Shown: positions 1-10,700 of the stretch, one piece after another | Position numbering within the stretch: the first letter of the stretch is position 1 | Layout of the letters: each line of letters begins with the position of its first letter | NCBI GenBank assembly: GCA_004194705.1 | Contig: SADC01001112.1 | Coordinates: 930,001 to 994,000, forward strand | Direction: 5' to 3' | Source: Ditylenchus dipsaci | Taxonomy: Eukaryota; Nematoda; Chromadorea; Rhabditida; Anguinidae | Length of the DNA: 64,000 nucleotides | The notes under the pieces: generated by a model | The model's database searches: none | Told to the model about the DNA's origin: nothing | What the model saw: only the letters and a program-made list of their open reading frames with translations | Made by a program: the position numbers and the translations under genes

Positions 1-900
1 AGAGATGACAGCATCAGACGAGGGCTGAAAAAATAATTTATCGTTACCTTATCTGTATTATTTCAGCGCAAAAAAATTACCTTGAAATTCATATATACAC
101 CAGCTGTTTCCTTCAAATTCAATTTCAATTATTGCGCCAATTTGAATTTCAATGACGATATAAACTTGAAATTTCAGCGAAAATCTAAAAAATCTGGTTC
201 AAACATTTATTAGCTCAAAACTTTGTCTGAAAAACACTGCTACACCTTAAAACTTGACAAGACGAAAAAAATTTTTTTGGCGCGAATTCGAATTTCGAAA
301 TGAAACTTTTAAATTTTTTATTTTCGAATAACCACAACATTATTACCCGGTCGGCTTAAATATTTTTGAAACACGATTTTAAATAAAAAAGCTCGACCTC
401 GGCCGCCTATGTGAGCACTTTAAGATCAACCTTGACCACGACCTCGACTAGCCTATGTGAGCGTAGTATTAGTAAGCACATGAAACAGGTGAGAAGAGAT
501 TTAGAGCTGGCATCACTGCTCAAAAATAGTGGCAGATCACCACTGATCTACCTCAAAGGTAAGTCCCATCAACTCACCATCACATAAGGCACTTCAAAAA
601 GTTGGATTGTTGAATTATGTATTGCAGACATTGATACTTGGCAACCGACCATGGGACTACCACAAGTGCTAAAAAATAGGAATACACATTTTTATTTACA
701 TAAACACGAAGAATATATAGTGCAATACAGCGAAGAATATTATTTCAGAGAATTCTCTTTCGATATCTTTCGTTACCACTCCATCTCCAGATAAGACTTA
801 AGGAATTTCTCATGAATTCAGAAAAGTGCACATCACAGAGACGGATCTCGAGACGAATCATTCTAAATAAATGTTAAGTCATATTCCACTGCGAAAATAT
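1..900. other. No convincing gene
   Basis: AT-rich DNA with two short GC-richer patches near 385-460 that repeat the wording 'cctatgtgagc'. A possible splice acceptor run (TTATTTCAG) lies near 741-749. Downstream exons of the minus-strand gene at 915-1518 should lie here, because that gene ends at a good donor at 914/913, but I could not pick one out. Confidence 0.4.
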
Positions 901-914
901 CACTGAAAGCTTAC

Positions 915-1518
915 ATCCCGCTCATTAGACACACCATCCGCATCACGAGAAGACTGGAGAAGTTGTCGCAAATTTGATGAAAGATTGAAGGAATTCTCGA
1001 TGATTTCCAGCAAGTTAGCCTCAAGAACAAGCATGCCCATACGAATATTCTGTTCTAAAATCACATGCGTCTCAACTGGAATAAAGACCACATACTAAGA
1101 TCAATGACCTCGTGCTCATCGTGAAATCTCAAAGCTTGGCAAGCCTTGTCCAATAGCTCAGCATGATCTCAACACGCCCTTCCTCCACCAGAACCGTCTG
1201 CAGCATTAAGAGCGATAACTTTATCCCCACAACCTTGATGCTACTTTCAAGCGGTTCCAGCGAGCAACCAAATCCTAGATTACATAGGTAATTAAATGAA
1301 ACAATAACGCAATGCAGATAATGCACAAAAATACTTTGTGAAACTTTCGCAACTGAAGCAGGAAGTTCACGGAGCCGCTTATAGAAATCATATGGCTTAC
1401 GCGCCAGCACTTCCAGCATTTCAGATTCACTGCCTCCATTTGCCGGAAGAAGACGAACAAGCTGCTCGACTTCACCTGAGTATTGAATGCACCATTTGAC
1501 TTTTTTTGAGCAGTCCAT
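915..1518 (-). CDS. Unrecognised helical protein, 5' exons (partial)
   Basis: I do not recognise this gene. Exon 1 runs 1518 to 1335 and starts MDCSKKVKW; it contains EVEQLVRLLP and ARKPYDFYKRLRELP. A 60-nt GT-AG intron (1334-1275) follows. The next coding block begins at 1274 and is in frame after exon 1. A single missing base near 1150-1165 is needed to join ...GRVEIML to LLDKACQALRFHDEHEV. Another block (1075-915) reads ETHVILEQNIRMGMLVLEA and ends at a strong donor (GTAAGC), so the protein continues beyond what I could find. Composition is amphipathic-helical with no membrane segment. It could be a subunit of a small coiled-coil complex, but that is only an impression. The open frame, splice sites and protein-like composition make the gene credible. 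Confidence 0.6.
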
Positions 1519-1689
1519 CGATGTTGTTGTTCACAGAAAGAGAAGCCATCGGATATTTTGACAGACAAGCAGGAAAAGCAAGCAGACCGGAGCAGACGAC
1601 CGAAGAGCAGAATATCTTAAATTTGTAATTTCACGAGCAGTAAATAGTAATTTTTTTAAAATGCGCGCAGTCTCTTTATAGCTATTAGG

Positions 1690-1965
1690 TTGTCAGCCGG
1701 CCGAAATTTTCGACCAACCGCGGGTCTTAATGGTCAAAATTTTAGCTTTTGAGAAATGATCGGGAAAATCAGAATCCTTGTGATATTTCGGACTAGACTG
1801 ACGAATCAGTTTGGCAAAAAAAATTTAAAATTGAGCATATTTCAGACCATCACAAATCCATATTTTCAGTTTGTTTTGTATTTATCTTTTTCATATCAGT
1901 CAACCTCGATTAACGGCACCCCGGACCCGGTCTTTAGTGTGCGTTAAATCGAAGGTCGATGTAGC
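1690..1965. mobile_element. Mariner-type element fragment
   Basis: 1896-1919 reads tcagtcaacctcgattaacg..., the terminal motif of the TA-flanked elements elsewhere in the window. 1755-1802 carries the subterminal motif (gatcgg.aaaatc.gaatcct...) shared with copies near 10110, 25190, 26935 and 50000. A counterpart, gcgttaaatcgaagg, follows at 1941. Ends are not well defined. Confidence 0.5.
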
Positions 1966-1982
1966 GATAACTTATTGACATG

Positions 1983-2160
1983 TAGGGTTGGGAGTACACG
2001 AAATTTTCGGGTACCCGAACCGAGGAATCGAAGCGGAACCGAAATTTCGGGTACCCGAACCGAACTGGAACCGAACCCGAAAGTTTCGGGTACCCGAACC
2101 GATACCTGAACCGAAATTTTCGGTTACTCGAACCAAAATCCGAAAAAATCGAATTTACAG
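1983..2160. repeat. Array of GGGTACCCGAACCGAA motifs
   Basis: Starts with tagggttggga, like the TAGGGTTG end of the hAT-type element at 18487-19524, then about six degenerate repeats of 'ttcgggtacccgaaccga'. It looks like one end of an array-type hAT non-autonomous element; I could not find the opposite end. The 87-aa open frame across it is a product of the repeat. Confidence 0.5.
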
Positions 2161-2613
2161 AAACAGGCTTCCTGCATACACGTTGTCAACTATGAAGTCG
2201 GTCACTCACTTTCAACATTCTTTTAAACGGCTCACCCTGAGACTGACATAAATTTTTCTGATATCAATTGATTCTATCAAAAAGTCTTTCTGACATAAAT
2301 TCAAACTGACAATAATTTGTCTTGGCAAGATTTTTTTTAAATAAAACTCATATTGGGCATAGGGACGTTTAGCGGTTGGCGGGACAAAGTCCCAAAAACA
2401 CTAAACGTCACACCAAAACGCCAAGCTTTTGAATTTTTTTAATTCATTATTACTTTTAGGATGGTCGGTGTTTTCTTACTGTTTTTGGCTCTCTTAATTT
2501 TTCACCGAAGTTTCTTTTTGAGTTTTTTGATGGGTTTTTCGGTTCTTTTTCAAGGTTTTGGTCGCTTGAGTTAATAGTCTGCTAAAAGTTGATGACTATT
2601 CCATATCCACATA

Positions 2614-2855
2614 CCGTATTTCCTCTAGTTGCCGCCCCCTCTAATTGCCGCCCCCCTAACTTCAAGTGGTTCAAAATTCGTGTTTTCATTTACTGTTGAG
2701 CTGTGTAAAAAGTGCCTACCAGGGATTTCAAAAATCTAACAGGTACTTTTTACACCGCTCAAACAGTAAATGAAAACATGAGTTTTGAACCACTTGAAGT
2801 TTGAAAAAATTGCATGCTTTTTGGCGCCCCGGGGCGGCAATTAGAGAAAATACGG
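2614..2855. mobile_element. Palindromic MITE, TACCGTATTT family
   Basis: Flanked by TA (2612-2613 and 2856-2857). Ends read ccgtatttcctctagttgcc and the inverse, ggcaattagagaaaatacgg. The interior is a long inverted repeat with 'actgttgagctgtgtaaaaagtgcct' as its hairpin arms. The same family, including the same arms, is present at 19794-20042, and a relative with the same ends at 48893-49046. Confidence 0.8.
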
Positions 2856-4182
2856 TACGTGGACAATTTATCACAACGCCGATTTATCACAACGGACAAT
2901 TTATCACAACTCCTTAAAAAGGGACAATTTATCACAATCAGACAAGAAGAGACAATTTATCACAATCAGACAAAAAGAGACAATTCATCACAACCACACC
3001 ATCTGAACCGATGATCGAACACAAAAGCCTTTTTTTTCCCAAAACTGAAATCAAACGATGAGTTTTTTTAACAACATAACAATAAACATAGCGAAAAATT
3101 TGACAACAAGTTTACTGATCCATAACTATATTATGGGCCAGCCCTCTCAAGAGGCCTTTAGAGGTACCCCCGTCAGAAGATAAGAATTCTGAAATAGGAA
3201 ACGCTGCGCGTTTTGACTTACCCTAGGGCAACGCGAAGCGTTGCATTCTTCGGAAACTGACTGCTACCTCTGTAATTGTTTTTTGTTGTTGTGGTATGAA
3301 AAAATATGTAGCTACTGAGAAAAATTTAGAAACCTGGATGCCGGTGTTCGATGCATGTAAAACTGTGTTTTTGATGCAGGTTGTAAAATATATGAATTTG
3401 TTCAGTAAAGCTTCTAACGCAATGAATCATGTGGATAGTCCACCTTGCTGAAAAAAGATTTTTTGGCATCAGATATACTTAATGTAAATAAGCCGTCATA
3501 GTGTTTCAAAAACTGGAAATTAAATACATTAGGAGAATCCACTCTGGAATAAGACTAATATTAAAATGATGCCTGGGACCTTAGCTAACGAATAAAATCA
3601 AACTTTAAAATTAACTTAAATAAAAAATGCCTAAAAATAAAGTTTCTTTGTCAAAAAGTCGCAAGAAGTTAAAGAACGAAAATCTCATGTCTGCTTGTAC
3701 ATCTGTTAATGACGGAGATGAAGTGCGAAGAGAACTACAGATAGCAAATACATCTGACAAAAAATAAAGCAATTTTATTTTACCAACAAAGATCTACAGT
3801 GAAGGTCTACAGAGAAACCATTTGGCAGACAATTCAACCTTGAGAACCAAATTGTGGAGTCTCCTCCGTATATCGGCTCATTAGCAGCCATCGGATTTTT
3901 TTCATTGTCATAAGTGAGATAAGCTAAACCTTGGCATCCTTTCCGGGTTGTTCTTTACGCTTGCTCCTCGGCTGACTTTATAATATGAAGAAAGGGAGAG
4001 ACTTGGAAAGCAAAACAATGCATTGAATTTGGCTCGAATCTGTTTATCCAAATCTAACCACTGCTCTTCTTAAAGCGCGCGCTCACTTTTGACGTGCAGA
4101 CCAAGCGTGCCATTATAAACATCAACAGAAACGCACCTAGATGTATTAGTTATTTGTGACGAAAGCAGAAAACTACAGAAAA

Positions 4183-4447
4183 CTAACAATTTGGATCCTC
4201 CGAAGTCTTTAAAATCCGACAATTGCTCACGCTGTGTGATTTGATGAGATGAAAAGACCAACCCTTTCGCCGCACATGTTTCTTTGGACCCAATGCAATT
4301 CGATTGGCTGTATCACTGGAGGAACCGGAGCCTGATGAGAGCATTCTGCAGAATGCCCATGAGAGAGCATTTGCATCTGATCCCGCAGCTTCACCAAGAG
4401 CACCGAAACTGAATCGACCATTGCGCAAGAAGTTGTTAGCGTCCATG
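4183..4447 (-). CDS. Possible exon, unrecognised Ser/Gly-rich protein
   Basis: From ATG 4447 the minus strand is open for 87 codons: MDANNFLRNGRFSFGALGE, then a Ser-rich stretch (MLSSGSGSSSDTANR) and a basic tail (GPKKHVRRKGW). Composition looks protein-like and unlike the surrounding repeats, but I see no family. It lies inside the foldback element at 2858-5039, so it could be captured host sequence or a chance frame. The upstream extension of the same frame (to 4596) is low-complexity and is not believed. Confidence 0.3.
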
Positions 4448-4609
4448 TTCACTAAAAATGGCAAATCAATGAGCAAAATACTGAGCGGAAAAAAATGCAG
4501 AGAAAATAAGAAGAAAACGAAAAAAGAAAACGGAAAAAGAAGAAACGAAAAAGAAGAATAAACACAAGAAAATGAGAGATACGGGCGATTTATCACAACG
4601 TCGATCTAA

Positions 4610-4826
4610 AGAGGTATGCCCATCGCCGATATGGATATTTTGAAAGGCGGGTGCCAGTGAAATTCAAACGACAACAAAATTGACACAATTTGGTAAATGT
4701 CAATGAAAAAGTATACCTCGTGTAGGAATCGAACCTAACACTGATTTTCAAAGTCCTCCTCCTTCTTTTTTTAATTGAACTGGTACACGCCTTTGAAAAT
4801 ACTCCATCGGTGACGGGCATGTCCCT
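4610..4826. mobile_element. TTAA-type MITE
   Basis: Flanks CTAA (4606-4609) and TTAA (4827-4830). Ends agaggtatgccc and the inverse gggcatgtccct match the AGGGGCATRCC ends of the elements at 15195-19638, 40610-42414 and 61314-61542. The core contains a tRNA-like B box on the minus strand, ggttcgattcc (4733-4723). Confidence 0.6.
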
Positions 4827-6483
4827 TTAAAAAAGTTTTTTGTTTGATCATCAGTTCAGATGGTGTGGTTGTGATAAATTGTCTCTTTTTGTCTGATTGT
4901 GATAAACTGTCCGATTTAACAGAGTTGTGATAAATTGTCCCATTTTTGTCTGATTATGATAAATTGTCCCTTTTAAGAAGTTGTGATAATTGTCCGTTGT
5001 GATAAATCGGCGTTGTGATAAATCGTCCGTATCCGGAGAAATACGGTATCCACGATTTCCATATCACAATGCTGACGATGTCTAATCAATCTTTCGCCTT
5101 GATATTCTGTGCTTTTATAATATTTTTTGCGGCACATTTCAATTCGTCCTGACACTCCAAAACATAAACACGTACCAAAGTATGATTACGCCGTATTTTA
5201 TTCAACTTCAAAGCAATAACAACTCTCAACAATCGTTTAGACAATAAATATTTCTAAACTTTTGGTCTCTCATTGTTTCTTCGTTCTGCTCACAACATCA
5301 AAGTGGCTGTGCTGGTAGTGAATAATTGAAGTAGGATCTGGCACCAATGGAGTCCTCAGCTGAAACAATAGCAATTATAGCAATCAATTATCAAACACAT
5401 AAAAAACATGCATTTTCGCCCTTTTCGCGCCCGAGTCTTTTCGCGCCCTAGGACAAATGGCGCCCGCCCTTTTCGCGCCCGCCCATTTCGCGCCCTAGGA
5501 CAAATGGCGCCCGCCTTTTCGTGCCCGATTTTTTGTCTTGGAAAGAACTCCTATCATTTAAAAGCTTCTCCTGTATTCTCACTTCAATTCTGCTGGAAGA
5601 TCGATGCACCAACCAAATCAAGTGGTCGTTTATTTGGTGTGAATTTTTTTCTATGTTTCTCATTTTGCGCCCTATGACAAATTGCACTCGCCCAAAGTTT
5701 TTTAATAATAGTCATAACCTTGTTTTTATCGGGATATCGTTTATCGAGAACCACCTGGTACCTCCTGAATGGCTTAACCACCTTCAGCATCCAAAAATTT
5801 GGATTTAGGTGAAAGTACAGGTGCGGGAAGAAATTCGGCCGATTTCAAATCGTCATAACTTTTTGTTCTGACGCGATCTCGAAAAATGGTTTTTTTGCAT
5901 TCGACTTCTCTCGCTCCCCGAATTTATTTGGTATATAACGTCAAAAACACGAATTTCGCTTGGTCCACTTGTGGTTTTGGCCCATTTCACGCCCGCCCAT
6001 TTTGCGCCCTAGACATTTCGCGCCCGCCCATTTCGCGCCCTAGGAATAGTGGCGCCCGCGCTGAGGTTACAGGTTTAAATCCTGGTAGCATCAGATCTTT
6101 TTCTTAAATTTTAGTCATAAACTAATCATTACTGGATCAGCAAGCCCCATGGTGGGTGGCAGAACACCTGTTACCTCTCCTAAATGGGTATCCACCTCTA
6201 ACATCCAAAACTTTGGTTTCAGCTGAAAGTAATAAAAAAATCAATGTACATATCGAGAATCATGTGCGCATGACGGCCTGATACTTCTAAAACAGCGACT
6301 TGACTTGCAGGAACAAAGTTCTGCGTAAGTTTAGTACCCGTAGAGTATTCGGGTGATGCCCAGGTTTGCAAATGCTCAACCTTCAAAATTTCTACTTGTT
6401 CTTGACTTTATTGTTGGTAAAGTGGTACACAAGTAATAACACACCAAAACAAATTGAAAGAGATTTCTAACTTCCTATTTCTT

Positions 6484-6764
6484 TCAACAATTTTTCAGCC
6501 TGTAGCTCTGAAGCCATCTGTTTGCGATATTCATCATATCCTCCTGTTTGCACGATGGACATACTTCACGCGAGGCACGTTCAGCAATTGACAAATGAAG
6601 TTACCACAGTCGCAGCCATTAGTTTGCTTTGGAACACTCTACAAATTTTTCAGCAAAAAGTTTGATAGCAAATATTCAAATTTACCTTGTCACTAAGTCC
6701 AAGCCAACTAATTGGATCTACTTCCAAACGACTTTTTGTCAGTGCCTCAATTTGCAATTATTCT
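6484..6764 (-). CDS. Ulp1/SENP-like (C48) cysteine protease exons
   Basis: Exon ending at 6686 codes ...VDPISWLGLSDK. A 47-nt intron (6685-6639) leads to SVPKQTNGCDCGNFICQL, the classic Q-x-N-G-x-D-C-G box of Ulp1/SENP de-SUMOylating proteases, with the nucleophile in DCG. After restoring one base at about 6585-6590 the frame continues AERASREVCPSCKQEDMM to a stop at 6484. The His/Asp part of the triad should lie upstream, near 6780-6900, but frame breaks prevent a clear call. Confidence 0.6.
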
Positions 6765-9762
6765 CTACAAAAAAATCACTGGGACTAACAGCGAAAAAAC
6801 GGTAGGAGTATTCTCACTTGATTCGAATAAGGCGGCTATTTCCATGACCATGGAGTGAATCGTAGTAAAGCAATCTTTGCTGGCTTATCCTGACTATCTG
6901 AAAGAAGACTTAGATTGCCATGTCGAAAAATGCATTACACCATACCACTTGCTGTCTTGCGAATACCATTAAAAACCTTGAAACGAAAAATTCATCATTA
7001 GCACAAGGGACAAATAAATTACCAAGATAGTATTTTTCAAACCAATTCAAAATAGGGCTCAAAGAAACAGGCAGGGGCTTTTTAGAGGTGAGAAGCATTC
7101 ATCAAGTTGTGAGATCGGCATACATTATAAAACCACGATTTACGACGCTTAAGACAACGGTTGATTTTCTAAAAATTTAAAAGACTAACTTCATGAGCGA
7201 ACTGAGCATTATTGTCGTAGTCGAAGACCTGTATCAAAGAAGTTTTAGAGAAATTACCAAGTTCAGTAATGGAAACCTGTTCGAACAATGGCGGTGCAAT
7301 CATGAATGTTCCATCACGAATATTTTTTCGACCATTATCATCCAATGACTGTAGCTTTTTCGTCCAAAAATGAATATTTTCCCTCCGCAGTTTTGTCAGC
7401 GCATGAAATAGCTAGCAGCCATTCATCTGGGGCCTAGCAGACTATTTGAAAATGAAAATTTTCATGAAAAATTGAAAAAATGAAAATGAAAAATTGAAAA
7501 TGAAAATTCTGAAGCTGACTATTGAAAAATTGAAAATGAAAAGTGAAAATGAAAAGTGAAAAATTTCCACTTTTCAAGCAGACTAAGCATTTTTCAATTT
7601 TTCATTTTCACTGAAAATTTTCATTTTGCGCATTGTATTTTTGGGGGCTGTACGGTGGTTGTTTGGGAAGGCTGTACCGAAAAAGGTAAAGAAATATTTG
7701 GTAAAAGGCACATTTGGTAAAAAAAACTTTTTGGTAAGGCATATTTGGTAAATTTTTTTTAGTAAGGCACTTTGTAGTTGTTTTTGTGTCAAAGACCTTC
7801 TTATTCCTACTTTTTCTTCTCTTTCCTTTCTTTCTCCGGGTTTTTATATCTATTTCCTCCCATTAAAATTCTTCTTAATTATACTCATTTTTCTAACTTA
7901 AAATTATGTGTTAGATTAGGTTTGTCAGGACAAGAATCAATATTTCACCCACGCAAACCCCAAAACGTGTGGTGGTTAAATCCTGGCCAGGTGGATGTCC
8001 ACCTGGATGGCCTACAAAATTAAAATTTCTTTATAATAAAAAATAAACCATTTTTTCTTACTTAAAATTGTGTGAGGAATTCGGCTTGTTAAGACTAAAA
8101 GTGCGATTTACCTACCCAACTCCAAACCTGGGGTGGCTACCACCTGGACAGGTTTATATCCAGGTAACTCCAGAGTAGGGGTAAATTCACCCAAACGCCC
8201 TGAAAAGTCCTGGTCACTAGGTGCTTAACGCGGTTTGGAGAGCATAAAGTGCTTTTAGATGATTCGAAAAACGTCTATTGCCTCCGAAAACGGTGTCTCT
8301 GTGACCAAAACAGCCAATAAGATCTATGGCAAAAACAAGAACTCTATGACCAAAAGATATACCACCCGAAAATATCCACGGAAAAAGTGCTTTACCAAAA
8401 AGTTTTCTTACCACATGTGCCTTTACCAAAAAAAATTTTACCAAATGTGCCTTTTAGTTAAAAGACCCTCGAACGAATAGCACCATTTTCACTGCTGTTA
8501 TCACTGTCGCTTGCAGACATCGCCTGAAGTAGAAGCAAATAAAGCAATTTACTACTTGTTCTTTCACAAAAACATAAAATTTGAGCCCAAAATCGTGTTC
8601 AGCGCATAAAAATAGCCCCAGAATTAAGCTATGTAAAATTCTGAAAAATTGATGACGGGATGACCGGTCATCAATTTTTCATGAAAAATTGAAAAAATTT
8701 TTCATTTTCACTTTTCAAATAGTCTGCTAGGCCCTGGGGCCTAGCAGACTATTTGAAAAATGAAAAATTTTCATGAAAAATTGAAAAAAATGAAAATGAA
8801 AAATTGAAAATGGAAATTCTGAAGCTGACTATTGAAAAATTGAAAATGAAAAGTGAAAATGAAAAGTGAAAAATTTCCACTTTTCAAGCAGACTAAGCAT
8901 TTTTCAATTTTTCATTTTCACAGAAAATTTTCACTTTTCACTTTTCAATTTTTCAATAGTCTGCTTGAAAATGAAAAATTTTTCAATTTTTCATTTTCAC
9001 TTTTCATTTTCAATTTTTCAATTTTTCGAATATTAGTCTGCTTGAAAATTTTCATTTTTCAATTTTTCATTTTCAATTTTTCATTTTCACTTTTCAAATA
9101 GTCTGCTAGGCCCTGGTTCACATTCATGAATAGCATCATAAAGACGATATGACTGGGGAACGACGATGCTCTAAATCAGACAGGGTTTCCAAAACGATGC
9201 ATGAAAAAAGTACCTCTAAAGATGTCGGAACAGGAGGCGGCTTGCAATCATCTGAATCTGTTCTGGCTCGCCTAATTCCCTTTTTCAGACTTTCACTTGT
9301 GGGATAGCATCTTGGACTCCTGAAGTTCTTGCCTGATTTCGGACTTGTGCTAAGATCTCCTCTGTTCGCTGTGATACGATTTGTACAAAAAATTGGCAAT
9401 AAAATAATTGCCATTGTGCTAGTCGTAGCTAGGTGTTTCTCTTCATTCCTAATGGCAGTGACGGCGATGTGAGAAGGATTCGATTCACATCCGTGATTTG
9501 TTACCATTCTGAAATATATTGATAAAAAGTCAATAAAAAAAACTCATAACTACTTGATGAACTGCCCTTCTTCACTAAACCATGCTCTTCCGTTGCAGCC
9601 AATTGCTCTCTGATCACACTCTGCTGAGACTTTTCCTTTGTTGATACCTTTCAGATCACGATGCTTTGTGTACATTCTTCCCTGGTAGGTGTACTTCTTT
9701 TTTTTTCTGTTTGAAAAGGCAGCATAAGGCTTGGCTAGTAGAGCTTCCATTTGTAGCAATTT
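6484..9762 (-). CDS. Mutator-like transposase: FLYWCH + DGTF + Ulp1 (interrupted)
   Basis: Spliced minus-strand gene. Exon 9762-9554 (ATG at 9750) and exon 9508-9214 encode an N-terminal FLYWCH-type zinc finger. Exon 9170 to about 9113 (SIVVPQSYRLYDAIHECEP) is in phase 0 with it and is cut by a repeat insertion (7432-9111). Coding resumes at 7431 in frame (DEWLLAISC) and reaches RDGTFMIAPPLFEQ (donor 7276), the pattern around the first catalytic Asp of Mutator transposases. Exon 7228 onward reads VFDYDNNAQFAHE. Near 7040-6920 come ILNWFEKYYLG and NGIRKTASG, like the C-terminal part of that family. The last exons (6764-6484) give an Ulp1/C48 cysteine-protease box. Introns are 40-50 nt. One missing base near 6585-6590 must be restored. 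The second and third catalytic acidic residues were not located. The FLYWCH/Mutator link is known for animal elements; an Ulp1 domain fused to Mutator proteins is, to my knowledge, known mainly from plants. Confidence 0.6.
7432..9111. mobile_element. Foldback insertions of tgaaaattttcat type
   Basis: Both ends read cctagcagactatttgaaaa (7432 forward, 9092-9111 inverted), and the same ends meet back-to-back at 8722-8760, so two related elements sit side by side. The interior is dense in 'gaaaattgaaaatgaaaa' words. The insertion splits an exon of the transposase gene. It also hosts a second nested element at about 7676-8465, whose inverted arrays are ttggtaaa(g)gcaca. Confidence 0.6.
9214..9762 (-). 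CDS. FLYWCH zinc-finger exons
   Basis: Exon 9762-9554 reads MEALLAKPYAAF, then YTYQGRMYTKHRD and AECDQRAIGCNGRAWF. This is the F/Y-x-G-x-x-Y ... C ... C-x-(A/G)-R spacing of FLYWCH fingers, which bind DNA; the usual W before the first Cys is absent. A 45-nt intron (9553-9509, GTAGTT...TTTCAG) joins in frame to MVTNHGCESNPSH, which supplies the histidine pair. The rest of exon 2 is polar and basic (SLKKGIRRARTDSDD) up to the donor at 9213. Confidence 0.65.
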
Positions 9763-10559
9763 CTGATAAAATGAATATAGAAGTAAGCCAATCAAAAGTA
9801 TCCAAAAACAATAAGAAAAAAGCACTATATGGGAGCTTTTCGAGTTTCAGACCTCCTAATCAGGCGCCTTTTGGGTCGGGCGTCATCTGTCCCAGGGCGC
9901 GAAATGGGCGGTCGCGAAAAGGGCGGGCGCCAATTATCCTAGGGTGCGAAAAGACTCGGGCGCCATTTGTCCGCTACCCGTTTTTGGGACATTTGTCCCG
10001 CCAACCGCTAAACGTCTACGCATCCTCATATTGTATCCTTTTTTGAAAACAGGTGCCACTATATCGAGGTTTCACTTTTTTAACCCAAAATTCGTTTACT
10101 TTTCAAAAAACGATCGGCAAAATCGGAATCCTCACGATATTTGCGACCAGACTGTCATAACAGAATCGATAAAATATTTTGAAAAGGTTGCAGTTCAGAA
10201 TCCCCCCCCCACGGGGACTGATCAGGTGGAGGAGATAACTTCATATTCGTGTTTCTCGACCCCGATTTCATGAGAAAGCCGGCTGTTTTTTTGGTTCTGA
10301 GAAAAAAAAATTTTCGAACCACAGGGGGGGTATCATGGTTTTTTAGTCAAAATTTGAAAAATTTAAATTGGCGCCTTTTGAATTTTAAAGGGAATAAGAG
10401 CTGTATAGGGAGGGGAAGGGAATAAAAGGGGGCCACTTTTATGGCAGAACATTATAAATTTGAATATCTATATTCTTCGACTGCCTCACCATGTTTTTCA
10501 ACTGGGCCGTGGCAAAAAAAAGACTCTATATGCATTTTATGGTCAAGAGTACTTCTCGG

Positions 10560-10700
10560 AATCATGTCTAAGGTAAGTGTGTGCGCGCATCTCTAACTCT
10601 CAAGCCCCCTGCGCCCCCTTCGGGGGCTTGGAGTTGAGATGCGCACACCCACATATCTTAGACGCAAATCACTCGAAAGTGACTCTGGATGCATGAAAAT
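10560..10700. repeat. Repeat-1 GC-rich core module
   Basis: 'tctaaggtaagtgtgtgcgcgc atctctaactctcaagcccc' followed by an imperfect inverse ending in 'acatatcttaga'. It forms a hairpin-like unit recurring near 16185-16255, 23030-23110, 34040-34145 and 43565-43670, always in the middle of a foldback element and often followed by 'actctggatgcatg'. Confidence 0.7.

Larger units (their letters stand above)
2858..5039. mobile_element. Array-ended foldback element (gacaatttatcacaac)
   Basis: Left end (2860-3000) has five or six copies of gacaatttatcacaa(c); right end (4865-5030) has the same motif inverted (gttgtgataaattgtc). The arrays also share an inner stretch, caaccacaccatctgaac, near 2992 and 4855. 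AATACGGTA flanks both sides (2849-2857, 5040-5048), consistent with a 9-bp duplication inside the end of the MITE at 2614-2855. A stray motif copy at 4587-4600 shows further rearrangement. The core (3000-4600) has no recognisable transposase. Confidence 0.6.
5405..9985. mobile_element. Array-ended element carrying a FLYWCH/Ulp1 gene
   Basis: Left end: tandem words 'tttcgcgccctaggacaaatgg' and 'gcgcccgccc' at 5412-5525, with a second patch at 5960-6060. Right end: the same words inverted at 9845-9985 (gggcgcgaaatgggcgg, ggcgccatttgtcc). The right array abuts the right terminal repeat of the outer element at 2356-10024. Between the arrays, on the minus strand, is the FLYWCH - DGTF - Ulp1 gene. 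The left boundary is uncertain. Confidence 0.55.
2356..10024. mobile_element. Large nested Mutator-type element, 9-bp TSD
   Basis: The 9-bp word CTCATATTG occurs at 2347-2355 and again at 10025-10033. Just inside lie inverted copies of gacgtttagcggttggcggg and gacaaa(t)gtcccaaaaac (left 2363-2400, right read on minus 10015-9978). The last few bases of the ends align only with small gaps. Nine-bp duplications are typical of Mutator-like elements. Inside sit a TA MITE (2614-2855), an array-type element (2858-5039), another array-type element (about 5405-9985) and a transposase-like gene on the minus strand. The gene may belong to the inner element rather than to this outer one. Confidence 0.65.

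Noticed and set aside
4304..4561. 85-codon plus-strand frame with a Lys-rich tail
   Set aside because: Antisense to the more protein-like minus frame at 4183-4447; the tail is AAAAG-rich low complexity.
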